Part shown: positions 1-10,118 of the stretch, in pieces
How the letters are laid out: each line of letters opens with the position of its first letter
Position numbering within the stretch: position 1 is the first letter of the stretch
Assembly (NCBI RefSeq): GCF_001083805.1
Contig: NZ_JXSK01000001.1
Location: 868,001-932,000 of the forward strand
DNA: 64,000 nt
Direction of reading: 5' to 3'
Origin: Photorhabdus luminescens subsp. luminescens
Lineage (GTDB): Bacteria > Pseudomonadota > Gammaproteobacteria > Enterobacterales > Enterobacteriaceae
Notes under the pieces: model-generated
The model's database searches: none
What the model was told of the DNA's origin: nothing
What the model saw: only the letters and a program-made list of their open reading frames with translations
Translations under genes and position numbers: made by a program

Positions 1-158
1 GGAATAGTTAATTGCTCAATAGCCTGCTTCAATGTACCAAAACTCGGTGTTAATCCCCCTTCCGCCGGACTGGCGCATAACTCTATTCGGTCAGCACCCG
101 CCTGTTGTGCGATTAATGCGCAACCTACGCTAAAACAACAAATTTCTAACTTTGTCAT
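1..158 (-). CDS. cutC: CutC family protein, N-terminal part (cut by window edge)
   Basis: Reading the minus strand from an ATG at 156-158 gives an N-terminus beginning [19 protein letters not shown], followed by [19 protein letters not shown]. This matches the TIM-barrel CutC family (E. coli begins MALLEICCYSMECALTAQQ, then GADRVELCAAPKEGGLTPS). About 52 residues are visible; the rest lies beyond base 1. CutC has been linked to copper tolerance, but its biochemical role is unsettled. In E. coli cutC lies beside yecM and near argS, and the same neighbours occur here, which supports the call. Confidence 0.9.
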   Translation of the reverse strand, partial: MTKLEICCFSVGCALIAQQAGADRIELCASPAEGGLTPSFGTLKQAIEQLTI

Positions 159-325
159 CAGAAGTTCCTTGGACACCCAGTCATTAACGAGCAATCAATG
201 AATCTAAGCGATTCAGTAATTCAATTCACTAACTATGACATCTAATTATTGCCGATGATTTGTAGGAAATCACAAGGTCAGAACTTTTATCTGGATCACA
301 AAGACGAAAAAGTCAATTTTGCTGG

Positions 326-880
326 CTAGTGCTCATTTTTAACAATTTCACGCAATGTAAATGGGTGAAACTTGACTGTGATCTCACTATCAGTGATAGC
401 TAAGGTGGGATTAGGCAGCCGCTCCTGTTCCCCTTTGGGTTGACTCTCTTTGACAGAAAAACCTGCCGGCAAAGGTTGCGGTAATAATGCTTTTGCTGCT
501 GTTGATAAGATCTCAGGCGCCACGGGCAGCACTAGCTCCACATGTTCCCATCCTTGATGCAAGTAAGTTTTCTTGCCAGGATAGGGCAGTTCAACACAAT
601 CGATTTGCCAATTAAGCACTACGATTGGGTGTTCTAAATCAAACAAGCAGATTGGACGTCCATTAATGAGACTTTCTGACATCAAACTGCCACATTGCAA
701 AAAACCTTTACGCCAGCGCTCGGCTACAGATATATCGTGGCAACGTAAGGAGATATGATCGGCTTGATATTGCTCAACATTCAAATTAAGCCGCTGTTTG
801 AACCGCGCCAATTTTTGCTCAAATATTGCCAGATCAGCCACTAAATCCTGTAATTCAACAATAGAAGAAAAATGTGTCAT
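326..880 (-). CDS. yecM: YecM family protein
   Basis: A 184-residue protein closely resembling E. coli YecM, a small protein of the vicinal-oxygen-chelate fold with unknown substrate. Shared blocks include ADHISLRCH, AERWRKGF, INGRPICLF, GWEHVELVLP and KGEQERLPNPTLA, through to VKFHPF near the C-terminus. I place the start at the ATG at 878-880 (MTHFSSIVELQ), which aligns with the family N-terminus; an upstream in-frame ATG at 898 would add six residues without a better ribosome site. The gene is codirectional with cutC. In E. coli argS lies just beyond it, whereas here about 4 kb of accessory DNA intervenes. Confidence 0.9.
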   Translation of the reverse strand: MTHFSSIVELQDLVADLAIFEQKLARFKQRLNLNVEQYQADHISLRCHDISVAERWRKGFLQCGSLMSESLINGRPICLFDLEHPIVVLNWQIDCVELPYPGKKTYLHQGWEHVELVLPVAPEILSTAAKALLPQPLPAGFSVKESQPKGEQERLPNPTLAITDSEITVKFHPFTLREIVKNEH

Positions 881-952
881 ATTTATCCCGGTTAACATGG
901 AATAGATTGGTCCCTTCCCTTGGCCCCAAACAGCCCAAGAGTTTTAGCCGTT

Positions 953-1123
953 TCAAGCCTCGAATGATACTCTCGATTTGTAATAATTGAAATTTAATGG
1001 CGCCAACACAACCACTCTTTCAATAACCTCCATGAATTCACGAGATGGCGCACATTCACCGTTAATGATCTCATTCATCTGTGTCATGCTTTCAGTCAAC
1101 CTAGCAAACAATTTACTATCCAT
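953..1123 (-). pseudogene. Truncated NadS/HigA-type antitoxin remnant
   Basis: The minus strand encodes a 56-residue peptide starting MDSKLFARLTESMTQMNEII and continuing NGECAPSREF. This resembles the N-terminus of the roughly 95-residue HTH antitoxins of the NadS/HigA group (pattern M-x-x-x-LF-x-x-L-x-x-S-x-x-x-x-x-EI-x-x-G-x-x-APSREF). After REF the family's HTH segment is absent: the reading continues into unrelated residues and stops at 953-955. The start lies 2 bp after the stop of the toxin remnant, the usual toxin-first order. I infer a 3' truncation and loss of function. Confidence 0.5.
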
Positions 1124-1125
1124 CT

Positions 1126-1269
1126 TTACCACCTCTCATTTAAGTCTCTCAGGATCTTCTTCTCTGATTCACTCAGATCGTCCTGTATCCCTTTTTTATA
1201 AATCAACAACAATCCGATATGTGAAACGTCCACTTTGTAGTAATAAATAATTGCTCCATGCAAGAAATA
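1126..1269 (-). pseudogene. Truncated RelE/HigB-type toxin remnant
   Basis: Only the C-terminal part of a RelE-superfamily toxin is readable: an IIYYYKVD strand, then LLLIYKKGIQDDLSESEKK and ILRDLNERW, ending at 1126-1128. This is the typical end of NadT/HigB-like toxins. Reading upstream hits an in-frame stop at 1270-1272, so the N-terminal half and start codon are missing. With the truncated antitoxin immediately downstream it forms a dead TA pair. An 87-codon plus-strand reading across the same DNA (987-1250) looks like a shadow. Confidence 0.5.
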
Positions 1270-1272
1270 CTA

Positions 1273-1662
1273 TCTATCAATAATTTACTGTAATCATTTT
1301 ACACAATTTCCGCACGGAATGGGAATTAATGGAAATTCTGGTTTTTTAATATAATTAGATTAGAAAATTAAAAATAAGAATTATTATATTTCATTCCAAC
1401 CATTCGTTGGAATCATTTAAAATCAAAAATAACCATAAATTTATCATTCCAATATGAAATTAATATTCCATAAAAAAATAAAAGTAAAAAAGCAATTGTT
1501 ATATTAAATAAATCATCGATATAAAATTATTATTTTCATTAAGTCAGGTCACAGTCTATGATATCTACAGTTGTTTCTACTGTCAGGAAAATATAAATTT
1601 CTTTCAGTTAAACATCTTTAAAAAAACTATTTTTATAAAACCTAATTTCTAGAGGTAATACT
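1273..1662. other. AT-rich stretch upstream of the lectin gene
   Basis: No coding potential seen on either strand. The DNA is very AT-rich with A and T runs, and presumably carries the pllA promoter. The ribosome site AGAGGT lies just before the ATG at 1663. A palindrome-like block (CATTCCAACCATTCGTTGGAAT) is present near 1391-1412. I could not assign a -35/-10 pair with confidence. Confidence 0.4.
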
Positions 1663-2034
1663 ATGTCTGATTGGTCAGGAAGTGTTCCAGGTAATGCTGA
1701 AAACGGTAAATCCACAGGGCTTATTCTCAAACAAGGAGACGTTATATCTATTGTCGCTAACGGATGGGTGAGATACGGCAAAGAAAATAATATGATAGCC
1801 GCACCTCAAGGTAGCATCACGCTCTCTACGAATCCAGAATACAATCTCGTTGCAAAAATTGGCGGCAAAACCTATAGGATTGGTAATGGCGTGCTCCATA
1901 GAACGGTTCCCGTAGATGGTGAACTGGTACTTCTGTTCTCTGATACACCCGGTGTATATTACGATAACTCTGGAGAGTTTCGTGTCGATGTTATAATAGA
2001 GTCTCGGTATTCTCCTCTTGAGGAAAAAAAATAA
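1663..2034 (+). CDS. pllA: PA-IL/LecA-like galactose-binding lectin (PllA)
   Basis: A 123-residue protein similar throughout to Pseudomonas aeruginosa LecA (PA-IL), a calcium-dependent galactophilic lectin. Shared features are an N-terminal SGSVPGNAE-like strand, GDVISIVANGWVRYG (residues 25-39), the PQG turn at 48-50, and the C-terminal calcium/sugar loop DTPGVYYDNSGEF (94-106). In that loop D94, D101 and N102 match the LecA ligand positions D100, N107 and N108, and Tyr38 matches Tyr36. No signal peptide is present, as for LecA. Photorhabdus PllA, which binds alpha-galactosides, is the obvious homologue. The gene is monocistronic, with ribosome site AGAGGT and AT-rich flanks. A role in insect or nematode interaction is inference. 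Confidence 0.9.
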   Translation: MSDWSGSVPGNAENGKSTGLILKQGDVISIVANGWVRYGKENNMIAAPQGSITLSTNPEYNLVAKIGGKTYRIGNGVLHRTVPVDGELVLLFSDTPGVYYDNSGEFRVDVIIESRYSPLEEKK

Positions 2035-2085
2035 AAACTATATGAATACGTATTACCAATATAATAAACAGTCTCATTGATATAA

Positions 2086-2119
2086 TGCCAAGTGAAAAAT
2101 TACATTATTTCACTTGGCA
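2086..2119. terminator. Perfect 12-bp inverted repeat after pllA
   Basis: TGCCAAGTGAAA at 2086-2097 pairs perfectly with TTTCACTTGGCA at 2108-2119 around a 10-base loop. It lies about 50 bp after the pllA stop and could end or protect that transcript. It lacks a clear T-run on the plus strand, so an intrinsic terminator is likely rather than certain. Confidence 0.45.
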
Positions 2120-2296
2120 GATGACAACCCACCATTCCCTATCCTTATTTAACCTAACTCCACCCTATTTTTCAGATGGGAATCCGTGAGATACATTCAT
2201 AATGTACATTGCTAAATACAATAGAGCATCAATAAAACAGGCCACGCAATGCGCAGCCCTTAATAAATTACACAACTGAGTTAAGTAATCAGCGTA

Positions 2297-2875
2297 TTAC
2301 TTTTCCCGGACGCCTTCGATAGAGATCAGTAGTTCCGCTTCCTGTGATTTAGGCCCCAAATCTTTTTGGAAATTAAAGTCTTTCAGTTTGATTTTGCCGT
2401 AAGCATCAAAACCTGCGCGGTAGCCGCCCCACGGATCTTTACCTTCACCCAATAGCTCTGCATTCAGCACTATTGGCTTTGTCACGCCATTTAAAGTCAG
2501 ATCACCGGTAACAACATATTTATTCCCCTCTTTTTTCACTGCTGTTGAAGTGAATTTTGCTTCAGGATATTTATCCGTATTAAAGAAATCCTTACCGCGC
2601 AGATGCTTATCACGTTCAGCGTGGTTGGTATCTAAGCTGGCTATTTTGATCGTCACATCAACTTTATCCGCCGCCGGGTTTTTCTCATCAAATGTGAAAG
2701 AACCATCAAAATCTTTAAATGTTCCATATAACCAACTGTACCCCAAATGCTGAATACGGAATTGAATAAAGGCGTGCTGGCCCGGTATATCAATTTTATA
2801 ATTGGCGGCTAACGCCGAACCTGCATTCAGTAACAGTGCGCCTGCTGTCAAGCCAAGTAATGTCTTCTTCAACAT
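2297..2875 (-). CDS. yceI: YceI family periplasmic lipid-binding-type protein
   Basis: A 192-residue protein starting [19 protein letters not shown], a signal peptide likely cut after SALA. The mature part follows E. coli YceI closely, with blocks [44 protein letters not shown] and [11 protein letters not shown]. The family is a beta-barrel lipocalin-like fold that binds polyisoprenoids. I start at the ATG at 2873-2875 because GGAG lies about 7 bases upstream; a further ATG four codons earlier would place the ribosome site inside the gene. It follows yceJ by 26 bp on the same strand, the same pair as in E. coli. Confidence 0.92.
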   Translation of the reverse strand: MLKKTLLGLTAGALLLNAGSALAANYKIDIPGQHAFIQFRIQHLGYSWLYGTFKDFDGSFTFDEKNPAADKVDVTIKIASLDTNHAERDKHLRGKDFFNTDKYPEAKFTSTAVKKEGNKYVVTGDLTLNGVTKPIVLNAELLGEGKDPWGGYRAGFDAYGKIKLKDFNFQKDLGPKSQEAELLISIEGVREK

Positions 2876-2901
2876 ATTCTTCTCCATAATCGTCTTTTGT
2901 A

Positions 2902-3456
2902 TTATTCAGGGCGGAAACCTAGCATCCGCTTTAAGGTTGCATCACGATCAATAAAATGGTGTTTTAATGCCGCAACAGCGTGTAATAGCGATAAAATTAC
3001 CACCGCCCAAGCAAGATAAAGATGAATCATTCCAGCAGTATCTGCCTGTTTGCCCTGACCGATTAATGTGGCCGGCACAGTAAACCAGTCAAAGACAGCA
3101 ATTGACTGTCCATCAGCGGTCGAAATTAAATAACCACTAATCAAAATGCTAAACAGTAAGATATACAACAAAATATGCATCAAAACAGCACTGACTCTGA
3201 TTAAGCGGCTATAACTGGCTAATGGCTTGGGTGGTGGAGAAACAAAACGCCAGATAACACGCACAACCATCACTATCAGCAGTACCATTCCGATGCTTTT
3301 ATGAATTTCAGGGGCTTTGTGATACCACGTATCGTAATACCCCAATGTCACCATCCACAGCCCTAGCGCAAACATGCCGTACACAGCCAATGCAACCAAC
3401 CAGTGTAGAAGGACAGATAAATGACCAAATTGGTTAGAAGTATTCTTCCAAAGCAT
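2902..3456 (-). CDS. yceJ: Cytochrome b561 family membrane protein
   Basis: A 184-residue protein with four hydrophobic segments (about 15-35, 50-66, 88-108 and 146-163). Histidines fit di-haem b561 ligation: HWL near residue 18, HKSIG near 52, HLYLAW near 145 and [12 protein letters not shown] near 159. It matches E. coli YceJ, for example [20 protein letters not shown]. Members carry electrons across the inner membrane. It lies upstream of yceI in what looks like a two-gene operon. The YceI partner, a quinone- or isoprenoid-binding protein, suggests a shared redox or lipid role, which is unproven. Confidence 0.9.
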   Translation of the reverse strand: MLWKNTSNQFGHLSVLLHWLVALAVYGMFALGLWMVTLGYYDTWYHKAPEIHKSIGMVLLIVMVVRVIWRFVSPPPKPLASYSRLIRVSAVLMHILLYILLFSILISGYLISTADGQSIAVFDWFTVPATLIGQGKQADTAGMIHLYLAWAVVILSLLHAVAALKHHFIDRDATLKRMLGFRPE

Positions 3457-3999
3457 AGTCGTTCCTTTTTAAATCAATGCTGATGAGCTTTTGGGGATTA
3501 ATTAAATCATAAACGATATCAATTTCTTTTTTATGAAAAATTTCAACAAATAATTTGCAAAAGATTTTCAATTTTAATCAATGAAATTCAATTAAAGTAA
3601 AAAACATTAAATAACAACAAGATAAAAATAAATCACATTAATAATAATTCCCCAAAAACGTATAATATATATTTTTTTATTATATTGGATTTTTAATTTT
3701 AACCAATGCAAAAATCAATCATCTTATTTTTTGTTATTTCTTTATAATTTTCCGTTTATAAGAAAAATAATCTGATGTGCTCATACCTGACGAGTCTAAC
3801 ATAAGCCTTAGTAGCCAGAAACAACGAACCCCACTGCCTTTAAACCTATTATGCCTTTATGTCGTATGTTCATTACTAGAACAATAAAAGTGAATAAAAC
3901 ATGAGGAACATCACTATTTACGGCAACAAATCTTACAGCATTCATCATGCAATAGTGGTAAAAATAACATCAAGAAATTATCAAAAATGAGGTTTTTTT
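3457..3999. other. AT-rich intergenic region between divergent genes
   Basis: No open reading frame or structured RNA recognised. The DNA is strongly AT-rich with many A and T runs and must hold the promoters for yceJ-yceI (leftwards) and the cyclase gene (rightwards). Its composition is like other accessory-DNA spacers in this window and suggests xenogeneic-silencer (H-NS) binding, which is inference. Confidence 0.4.
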
Positions 4000-4737
4000 A
4001 TGTCAAATAGCATTTTACAAGCACTCACTTTGTTGAAGTCAAAAAAATGGGTCGATTTGACTCATGGCTTCGATAAAGATTCTCCACACTTTTTTATGCT
4101 TGATTCAGCCGAGTTTAAAACACTGTTTGATTATAAGGATGGCTTTTTTGTTCAGAAATTTTCCTTTCCCGGCCAATATGGGACTCACATTGATGCTCCC
4201 TGCCATTTTGTCCCTAATGCTCGTTGTCTTGATCAGTTGGAATTAAAAGAATTGGTTTTACCTTTAATCGTACTTGATCAATCAGAAAGAGCAAAACAGG
4301 ACCCTAATTTTTCACTCTCTAAAGAAGATATTCTTAAATTTGAAGAAGAATATGGAATTATTGAGTCAGGTACTTTCGTTGCGCTCAGAACTGATTGGAG
4401 TAAACGCTGGCCATCTCAGGAAAAAATGGATAATAAAGATGATTGTGGCAATAACCAAATACCTGGGTGGGGAATGGATGCCCTTAAATTTTTATTTGAA
4501 GAACGTCATGTTAAATCTATTGGGCATGAAACATTTGATACTGATTCCGCTAAAGATTTTAGAAAGAATAATGCGTTGTTGGGCGAAGATTATGTCTTAA
4601 AGCAAGATACTTATCAGATAGAACTTTTGGCTAATTTGGACCAAGTACCTGCACGTGGCGCAGTCATTTTTAATATCGTGGCTAAACCTAAAAAAGCCTC
4701 TGGTTTTCCTGTTCGTTCGTTTGCCATACTCCCATAA
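4000..4737 (+). CDS. Cyclase/kynurenine formamidase-like metal hydrolase
   Basis: A 245-residue cytosolic protein of the cyclase (KynB-like) family. The signature GTHIDAPCHF at residues 61-70 provides the metal-binding His and Asp residues, and HETFDTDSA near residue 178 provides the second conserved segment. The N-terminal WVDLTHGFDKDSPHF is also typical. Family members hydrolyse amides such as N-formylkynurenine or cyclic compounds; this sequence does not fix the substrate. Ribosome site TGAGG lies upstream of the ATG. No tryptophan-catabolism genes are nearby, so a true kynurenine formamidase role is only one option. Confidence 0.8.
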   Translation: MSNSILQALTLLKSKKWVDLTHGFDKDSPHFFMLDSAEFKTLFDYKDGFFVQKFSFPGQYGTHIDAPCHFVPNARCLDQLELKELVLPLIVLDQSERAKQDPNFSLSKEDILKFEEEYGIIESGTFVALRTDWSKRWPSQEKMDNKDDCGNNQIPGWGMDALKFLFEERHVKSIGHETFDTDSAKDFRKNNALLGEDYVLKQDTYQIELLANLDQVPARGAVIFNIVAKPKKASGFPVRSFAILP

Positions 4738-4967
4738 CTACTACCTGCCCTATATGCCGTATATTCATTACGGCATTATAGTCACGATCATGATTTTTCG
4801 AGAAAACGCACTTTTTATCTTCGTAACCTGGCACAAAGCAACAGTAAAGTGGTATGTCATGTGTTGAATATGGTATAAAACCCGCCGTTTCTTCTTATGA
4901 ACCATTTTGCAGAGGGTATTGTTTGCTACAATAATACCTATTCTCGTTCATCATTTAAGGTAACCAG

Positions 4968-6698
4968 GTGAATATTCAGGCGATTCTTTCAGAAAAAGTC
5001 AGCCAAGCGCTGATTGCAGCAGGCGCTCCAACCGACAGCGAAGCTCACATCCGCCAATCCGCGAAAGCGCAGTTTGGCGACTATCAGGCCAATGGAGTAA
5101 TGGCCGCCGCAAAAAAAGTGGGTATGCCCCCCCGACAACTGGCAGAAAAAGTTGTTAGCCTGCTAGATCTGCAAGGTATCGCCAGTCAAGTTGAAATCGC
5201 AGGCCCCGGCTTTATCAATATTTTTCTCGATAAAGCGTGGATTGCATCGAATATCGAAACTGCCCTGAAAGATGAAAAACTGGGCGTGACTCCAGCTAAA
5301 TCACAAACTATTGTTGTCGATTACTCCGCCCCCAATGTAGCGAAACAGATGCACGTTGGTCATCTGCGCTCCACTATTATTGGCGATGCCGCCGTCCGTA
5401 CACTTGAATTCCTCGGTCATAAGGTTATCCGCGCTAACCATGTGGGTGACTGGGGAACCCAGTTCGGTATGCTGATTGCCTATCTGGAAAAAGTGCAAAA
5501 TGAAAATGCCAGCGATATGGCATTGTCCGATCTGGAAGCTTTCTATCGCGAAGCGAAAAAGAATTACGATGAAGACGAAGAGTTTGCCATCCGCGCCCGT
5601 GGCTATGTAGTGAAGCTGCAAGGCGGTGATGAATATTGCCGTACCATGTGGCGCAAGCTAGTAGATATCACGATGGCCCAAAATCAGCAAACCTATGATC
5701 GTCTGAATGTCACGCTGACTAAAGATTCCGTCATGGGTGAAAGTCTGTACAACGATCTGCTGCCCGGTATTGTCGCTGATCTGAAACAGCAAGGGTTGGC
5801 AGTGGAAAGCGATGGCGCAACCGTAGTTTACCTTGATGAGTATAAAAACAAAGAAGGTGAACCGATGGGCGTTATTATCCAAAAGAAAGATGGTGGTTAT
5901 CTTTACACCACAACGGATATCGCCTGTGCGAAATACCGTTATGAAACCCTGCACGCGGACCGCGTTCTTTACTACATCGATTCCCGCCAACATCAACATT
6001 TGATGCAAGCCTGGACTATCGTTCGTAAAGCTGGTTATGTGCCAGAACCCGTGTCACTGGAACACCATATGTTCGGCATGATGTTGGGTAAAGATGGCAA
6101 ACCCTTTAAAACTCGCGCCGGCGGCACGGTCAGATTGACCGATCTATTGGATGAAGCCATTGAACGGGCCAATACCCTTATCCGTGAAAAGAACCCGGAT
6201 ATGCCAGCAGATGAACTGAAAAAAGTGGTTGAAGCTGTCGGTATCGGCGCCGTGAAATATGCAGATCTCTCCAAAAGCCGTACCACAGATTACATCTTCG
6301 ATTGGGATAATATGCTCGCTTTTGAAGGCAATACCGCACCTTATATGCAATATGCTTACACCCGTGTTGCTTCCATTTTCAAACGTGCCGAAATTGATGA
6401 AAACAGCCTGACATTACCAGTTATCCTAAATGAAGAGCGTGAACAAACATTAGCCACCCGCTTGTTACAATTTGAAGAGACTATCACCACCGTTGCCCGT
6501 GAAGGTACGCCACATGTTATGTGTGCTTACCTGTACGATCTAGCCGGTCTGTTCTCTGGCTTCTATGAACACTGTCAGATCCTCAATGCAGAAAGCGAAG
6601 AGTTGCGTCAAAGCCGCCTGAAACTAGCTCTACTGACCGCTAAAACCTTGAAGCAAGGCCTAAATACTTTAGGCATTGAGACGGTAGAACGAATGTAA
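4968..6698 (+). CDS. argS: Arginyl-tRNA synthetase
   Basis: A 576-residue protein, essentially the length of E. coli ArgRS, charging tRNA-Arg with arginine. The class I signature appears as HVGH at residues 129-132 inside [15 protein letters not shown]. The KMSKS-equivalent region is [13 protein letters not shown]. The N-terminal additional domain (residues 1-110) and the C-terminal anticodon-binding helical domain, ending GIETVERM, are complete. Translation starts at a GTG (4968-4970), preceded by an AAGG-type site. It is divergent from yecM-cutC as in E. coli, but separated by accessory genes. Confidence 0.97.
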   Translation: MNIQAILSEKVSQALIAAGAPTDSEAHIRQSAKAQFGDYQANGVMAAAKKVGMPPRQLAEKVVSLLDLQGIASQVEIAGPGFINIFLDKAWIASNIETALKDEKLGVTPAKSQTIVVDYSAPNVAKQMHVGHLRSTIIGDAAVRTLEFLGHKVIRANHVGDWGTQFGMLIAYLEKVQNENASDMALSDLEAFYREAKKNYDEDEEFAIRARGYVVKLQGGDEYCRTMWRKLVDITMAQNQQTYDRLNVTLTKDSVMGESLYNDLLPGIVADLKQQGLAVESDGATVVYLDEYKNKEGEPMGVIIQKKDGGYLYTTTDIACAKYRYETLHADRVLYYIDSRQHQHLMQAWTIVRKAGYVPEPVSLEHHMFGMMLGKDGKPFKTRAGGTVRLTDLLDEAIERANTLIREKNPDMPADELKKVVEAVGIGAVKYADLSKSRTTDYIFDWDNMLAFEGNTAPYMQYAYTRVASIFKRAEIDENSLTLPVILNEEREQTLATRLLQFEETITTVAREGTPHVMCAYLYDLAGLFSGFYEHCQILNAESEELRQSRLKLALLTAKTLKQGLNTLGIETVERM

Positions 6699-6728
6699 CC
6701 GGATAATCGTTACTTGTTTGAAGAATTG

Positions 6729-6765
6729 GCGTGATAAGGACACTCCCTATCGCGCCTTTTATATA
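6729..6765 (+). terminator. Rho-independent terminator of argS
   Basis: GGCGTGATA at 6729-6737 pairs with TATCGCGCC at 6749-6757 (one G-T pair), followed by TTTTATAT. It starts 30 bp after the argS stop codon. Confidence 0.75.
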
Positions 6766-6856
6766 CCTGTATTCAATCCTAGCAAGAAATATATCCCAGC
6801 AATTTCCAATCATTAAAACTTCGCCTAAATCTGAATAACTGCTGGAACACCTGAAT

Positions 6857-8395
6857 TTATTGAAAACTGCGGTGGGCAAAATCTTTTAGCCGAAAACCCA
6901 TCAGCACCAGCGCAGCAAAATAGCTGCCTGCCCCGGCGATAACCACCACCATTAATCGCGACAGGCGCATAGCCATATTCCCCTGCTCCCATGCGGGCAT
7001 TAACCACAAAGTAACCGCCAATACTAAAATCATTACTGCAATTGCTACCACCAATTTAAATAAGAACATGCCCCAACCCGCTAACGGCTTAAAAATATTT
7101 TTCTTACGTAATTGCCAGTAAAGCAGACTAGCATTGAAACAAGATGCCAGACCGATAGACAGGGCCAACCCAGCGTGTTTTAGTGGTCCAATAAAAGCAA
7201 GATTCATTAGCTGAGTCAGAATCAAAGTGGCAATTGCAATTTTCACCGGGGTTTTAATATCGCGACGAGAATAAAAACCCGGCGCTAGTACTTTAACAAT
7301 AATTAGCCCCATCAACCCAAAACAGTAAGCAATCAGCGCTTTTTGGGTCATTACCGCATCAAATGCCGTAAAATTACCGTACTGAAACAGAGAAACTGTC
7401 AAAGGTTCCGCCAATATACCTAACGCAACCGCACAAGGCAGCGCTAATAAAAAACAGAGCCGCAGTCCCCAATCCATTAATTTAGTGTATTCGTCATGAT
7501 TTCCGCTGGAAAAACTTTTCGCCAGTGAAGGTAAAAGAATTGTCCCAAGCGCAACACCCAATACACCAGAAGGTAATTCCATTAAACGGTCAGCGTAATA
7601 CATCCAAGAGACAGAACCGGACACCAGAAATGAGGCGAAAATCGTATTAATAATTAATGAAATCTGGCTGACTGACACCCCAAGAAGTGCTGGCCCCATC
7701 TGCCGCATAACCCGCCATACGCCGCTGTCACGGAAGGAAATACGCGGTAACACCAGCATGCCAATCTTTTTTAAATGGGGAAGCTGATATAAGAGCTGTA
7801 AAATCCCTCCGGCAACCACCGCCCAACCCAATGCCATCACCGGCGGATTACAATAAGGGGCGACAAATAACGCAAACACAATCATGCTGATATTCAGTAA
7901 CGTCGGAGCGAAGGCAGGAACAGAAAATCGATTCCAAGTATTTAATATCGCGCCTACCAATGAGGCCAGTGATATCAGAAAAATATAAGGGAAAGTAATT
8001 CTTAACAGATTTGTTGTCAGGGTAAATTTATCGGCGGTATCAGTAAAACCGGGGGCAGTAACATAAATCACCCACGGCGCCGCTAAAACGCCCAACACAG
8101 TAACAATTGCCAGAATTAACGTCAGCATACCAGAAACATAAGCAATAAATGTCCGAGTGGCTTCATCACCTTGCTGGTTCTTATATTCTGCCAAAATAGG
8201 CACAAATGCCTGAGAAAAAGCGCCTTCGGCAAAAATACGGCGCAGTAAATTAGGCAGTTTAAATGCAACAAAAAAGGCGTCCGCAGCAACACCGGCCCCA
8301 AATATGCGGGCAATAATGGCATCGCGGATAAAACCCAAAACCCGAGAGAACATGGTCATAGAGCTAACCGCAGCCAGCGATTTCAATAAATTCAT
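6857..8395 (-). CDS. murJ: Lipid II flippase MurJ
   Basis: A 512-residue polytopic membrane protein of the MOP superfamily with about 14 transmembrane segments. It moves the peptidoglycan precursor lipid II across the inner membrane. Family hallmarks include the N-terminal [56 protein letters not shown] and FVPILAEY. Length and sequence match enterobacterial MurJ/MviN (about 511 residues). In E. coli it lies near rimJ and mdtH; here the two CRISPR loci separate murJ from rimJ. No flagellar genes adjoin it in view. Confidence 0.96.
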   Translation of the reverse strand: MNLLKSLAAVSSMTMFSRVLGFIRDAIIARIFGAGVAADAFFVAFKLPNLLRRIFAEGAFSQAFVPILAEYKNQQGDEATRTFIAYVSGMLTLILAIVTVLGVLAAPWVIYVTAPGFTDTADKFTLTTNLLRITFPYIFLISLASLVGAILNTWNRFSVPAFAPTLLNISMIVFALFVAPYCNPPVMALGWAVVAGGILQLLYQLPHLKKIGMLVLPRISFRDSGVWRVMRQMGPALLGVSVSQISLIINTIFASFLVSGSVSWMYYADRLMELPSGVLGVALGTILLPSLAKSFSSGNHDEYTKLMDWGLRLCFLLALPCAVALGILAEPLTVSLFQYGNFTAFDAVMTQKALIAYCFGLMGLIIVKVLAPGFYSRRDIKTPVKIAIATLILTQLMNLAFIGPLKHAGLALSIGLASCFNASLLYWQLRKKNIFKPLAGWGMFLFKLVVAIAVMILVLAVTLWLMPAWEQGNMAMRLSRLMVVVIAGAGSYFAALVLMGFRLKDFAHRSFQ

Positions 8396-8424
8396 CGTAT
8401 TTATCTCAAAATCATGTTAGTTGA

Positions 8425-8512
8425 TTCCTGAACTACCTGTACAGCAGTGCAAAAAAGTACCAGTTTATGCAATCTTAACCCAGATTTCTAAGCTGCCTAT
8501 ACGGCGGCGCAC
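8425..8512 (-). CRISPR. Decayed two-repeat CRISPR mini-locus
   Basis: Two degenerate copies of the 28-bp repeat of the main array lie at 8425-8452 and 8485-8512, exactly 60 bp apart, leaving one 32-bp spacer (8453-8484). The second copy carries several changes from the consensus, including CCTATACGGCGGCG in its middle, and the first is more diverged. The adjoining leader is nearly the same as that of the main array. Spacing, repeat and leader all agree, so this is a reduced sister locus rather than chance similarity. No cas genes flank it. Confidence 0.8.
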
Positions 8513-8625
8513 TGTTAGATATTAACTTTAACCTACTGACGGTTAAAGCATATATTGATAAAACAATAAAAAAAGCTTTTTTAAGAAAAATAATATTCCT
8601 TTATAATCCATAGATTATTATTCAA
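8513..8625 (-). promoter_or_regulatory. CRISPR leader copy of the mini-locus
   Basis: An AT-rich stretch starting TGTTAGATATTAAC and containing CCTACTGACGGTTAAAGC, followed by a run of AATAAAAAAAGC. The leader after the main array (from 10119) shows the same order of blocks with few changes. In type I-F arrays the leader lies at the repeat end reading GTTCACTG, which fits transcription on the minus strand. Confidence 0.65.
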
Positions 8626-8630
8626 CACAA

Positions 8631-9190
8631 AATTATGTACAGACTCAAATTATATAACTATCCATTTTCACTCACTCTTTATTTATCTATTTTTTCAATT
8701 CAATTGCTATTATCCAGAAAATATAAAATCGAAGTTGGCATTTATTAAATGACCAAATCAGAATAATACCTATTTTTATAGATTAAGGAAACTATTCAAA
8801 TTATTTTCATGACAATTAGGAAATAATAATAAAACGTCCAATGAATTATTTAAAGGAATACGGATATATTTACTTACGAAGTAACGATATTGCACTTATT
8901 ATGTGAATCTACCACTCATTATAATTCCAAAAATAATAAGCTCTTAACTGTTATTTACCATAAGAAAAAGCAAAATTTGGCGCTTGTCTTAACTGATAAC
9001 GTTACAGATTCAGAATTCTCTCTAGTAGCACCTTGCAACTAGCCTTACTACAAAAAGCTCGAATAGCCACTTTAAAAAGCGCACCAACCGAAGTCAATGC
9101 GCCGAATAAGTCAACTTATTGAAGTTTATTCAGGATAGAACTCTTGAGAAAAGATCTGATTTATATTCCAGATACATTCATCCTTTCTAA
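8631..9190. other. Spacer between the two CRISPR loci, no gene seen
   Basis: About 560 bp of AT-rich DNA with no credible reading frame on either strand. A GC-richer stretch near 9040-9110, with several GCGC elements, is the only compositional break. No cas remnants were recognised by eye. Confidence 0.4.
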
Positions 9191-10118
9191 CTTCTAAGCT
9201 GCCTGTACGGCAGTAAACTATGTCAGTTTTGTTGTCCCATCTTTTAAAATTTTCTAAGCTGCCTGTACGGCAGTGAACTTCCTCATATTCGGAAGTCCAA
9301 CTTTCTATGTTTTCTAAGCTGCCTGTACGGCAGTGAACAATGTTAAATGCCATGTTTCCACCTCGTGTTATTTCTAAGCTGCCTGTACGGCAGTGAACAT
9401 ATTTTGCACCAATTTATGTTGCATCACGCATTTCTAAGCTGCCTGTACGGCAGTGAACTAGACGCCTCTAATTTGTCTTCGTCGCAGCCGTTTCTAAGCT
9501 GCCTGTACGGCAGTGAACGTCATGTCCGGGCGTTTACGAATATTCGGCGCTTTCTAAGCTGCCTGTACGGCAGTGAACACGAGTCGTCAGGGGGTCAGCT
9601 GTAAGCTGGCTTTCTAAGCTGCCTGTACGGCAGTGAACGCCCCTTATGAAATCGCCCGCAGCTAATACACTTTCTAAGCTGCCTGTACGGCAGTGAACTA
9701 ATTTTGCAAGCTTTACCCCCAGGGACATCATTTCTAAGCTGCCTGTACGGCAGTGAACCGCTGTAAATATCTCAAGCGGGGTTTGCCATATTTCTAAGCT
9801 GCCTGTACGGCAGTGAACATTTAGAGTATTGGAGTGACTGTATTTCTTATTTTCTAAGCTGCCTGTACGGCAGTGAACCAGCATTAAGGCATCTTAATGG
9901 ATCTCGTATTTTTCTAAGCTGCCTGTACGGCAGTGAACATACCCGCTGCATCAGCTATAGCAGCAAGACCTTTCTAAGCTGCCTGTACGGCAGTGAACCC
10001 TGTTTTAATTTCATATATTCACAATCGGCTTTTCTAAGCTGCCTGTACGGCAGTGAACGAGTTTTAATAATATGGAGTAATGAAGCCAGTTTTCTAAGCT
10101 GCCTGTACGGCAGTGAAC
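9191..10118 (-). CRISPR. Type I-F style CRISPR array, 16 repeats and 15 spacers
   Basis: Sixteen 28-bp repeats start every 60 bp at 9191, 9251, 9311 and so on to 10091, giving fifteen 32-bp spacers without exception. Read on the minus strand the repeat begins GTTCACTGCCGTACAGGCAG and ends CTTAGAAA, the I-F (Ypest) type whose inner palindrome forms the crRNA hairpin. Repeats 2-16 are identical. The one at 9191 differs at its outer base and in CAGTAAAC, marking the distal, oldest end. The leader therefore lies at the high-coordinate side. All spacers read as unique. No cas1, cas3 or csy genes occur in the window, so the array depends on genes elsewhere or is orphaned. Confidence 0.97.

Noticed and set aside
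987-1250. 87-codon plus-strand reading frame
   Set aside because: It runs opposite to the recognisable antitoxin and toxin fragments, has a low-complexity Ser/Leu composition, and no ribosome site.
4000-4737. Assignment as a true kynurenine formamidase (kynB)
   Set aside because: Only the general cyclase-family motif supports it; no tryptophan-degradation genes are nearby.
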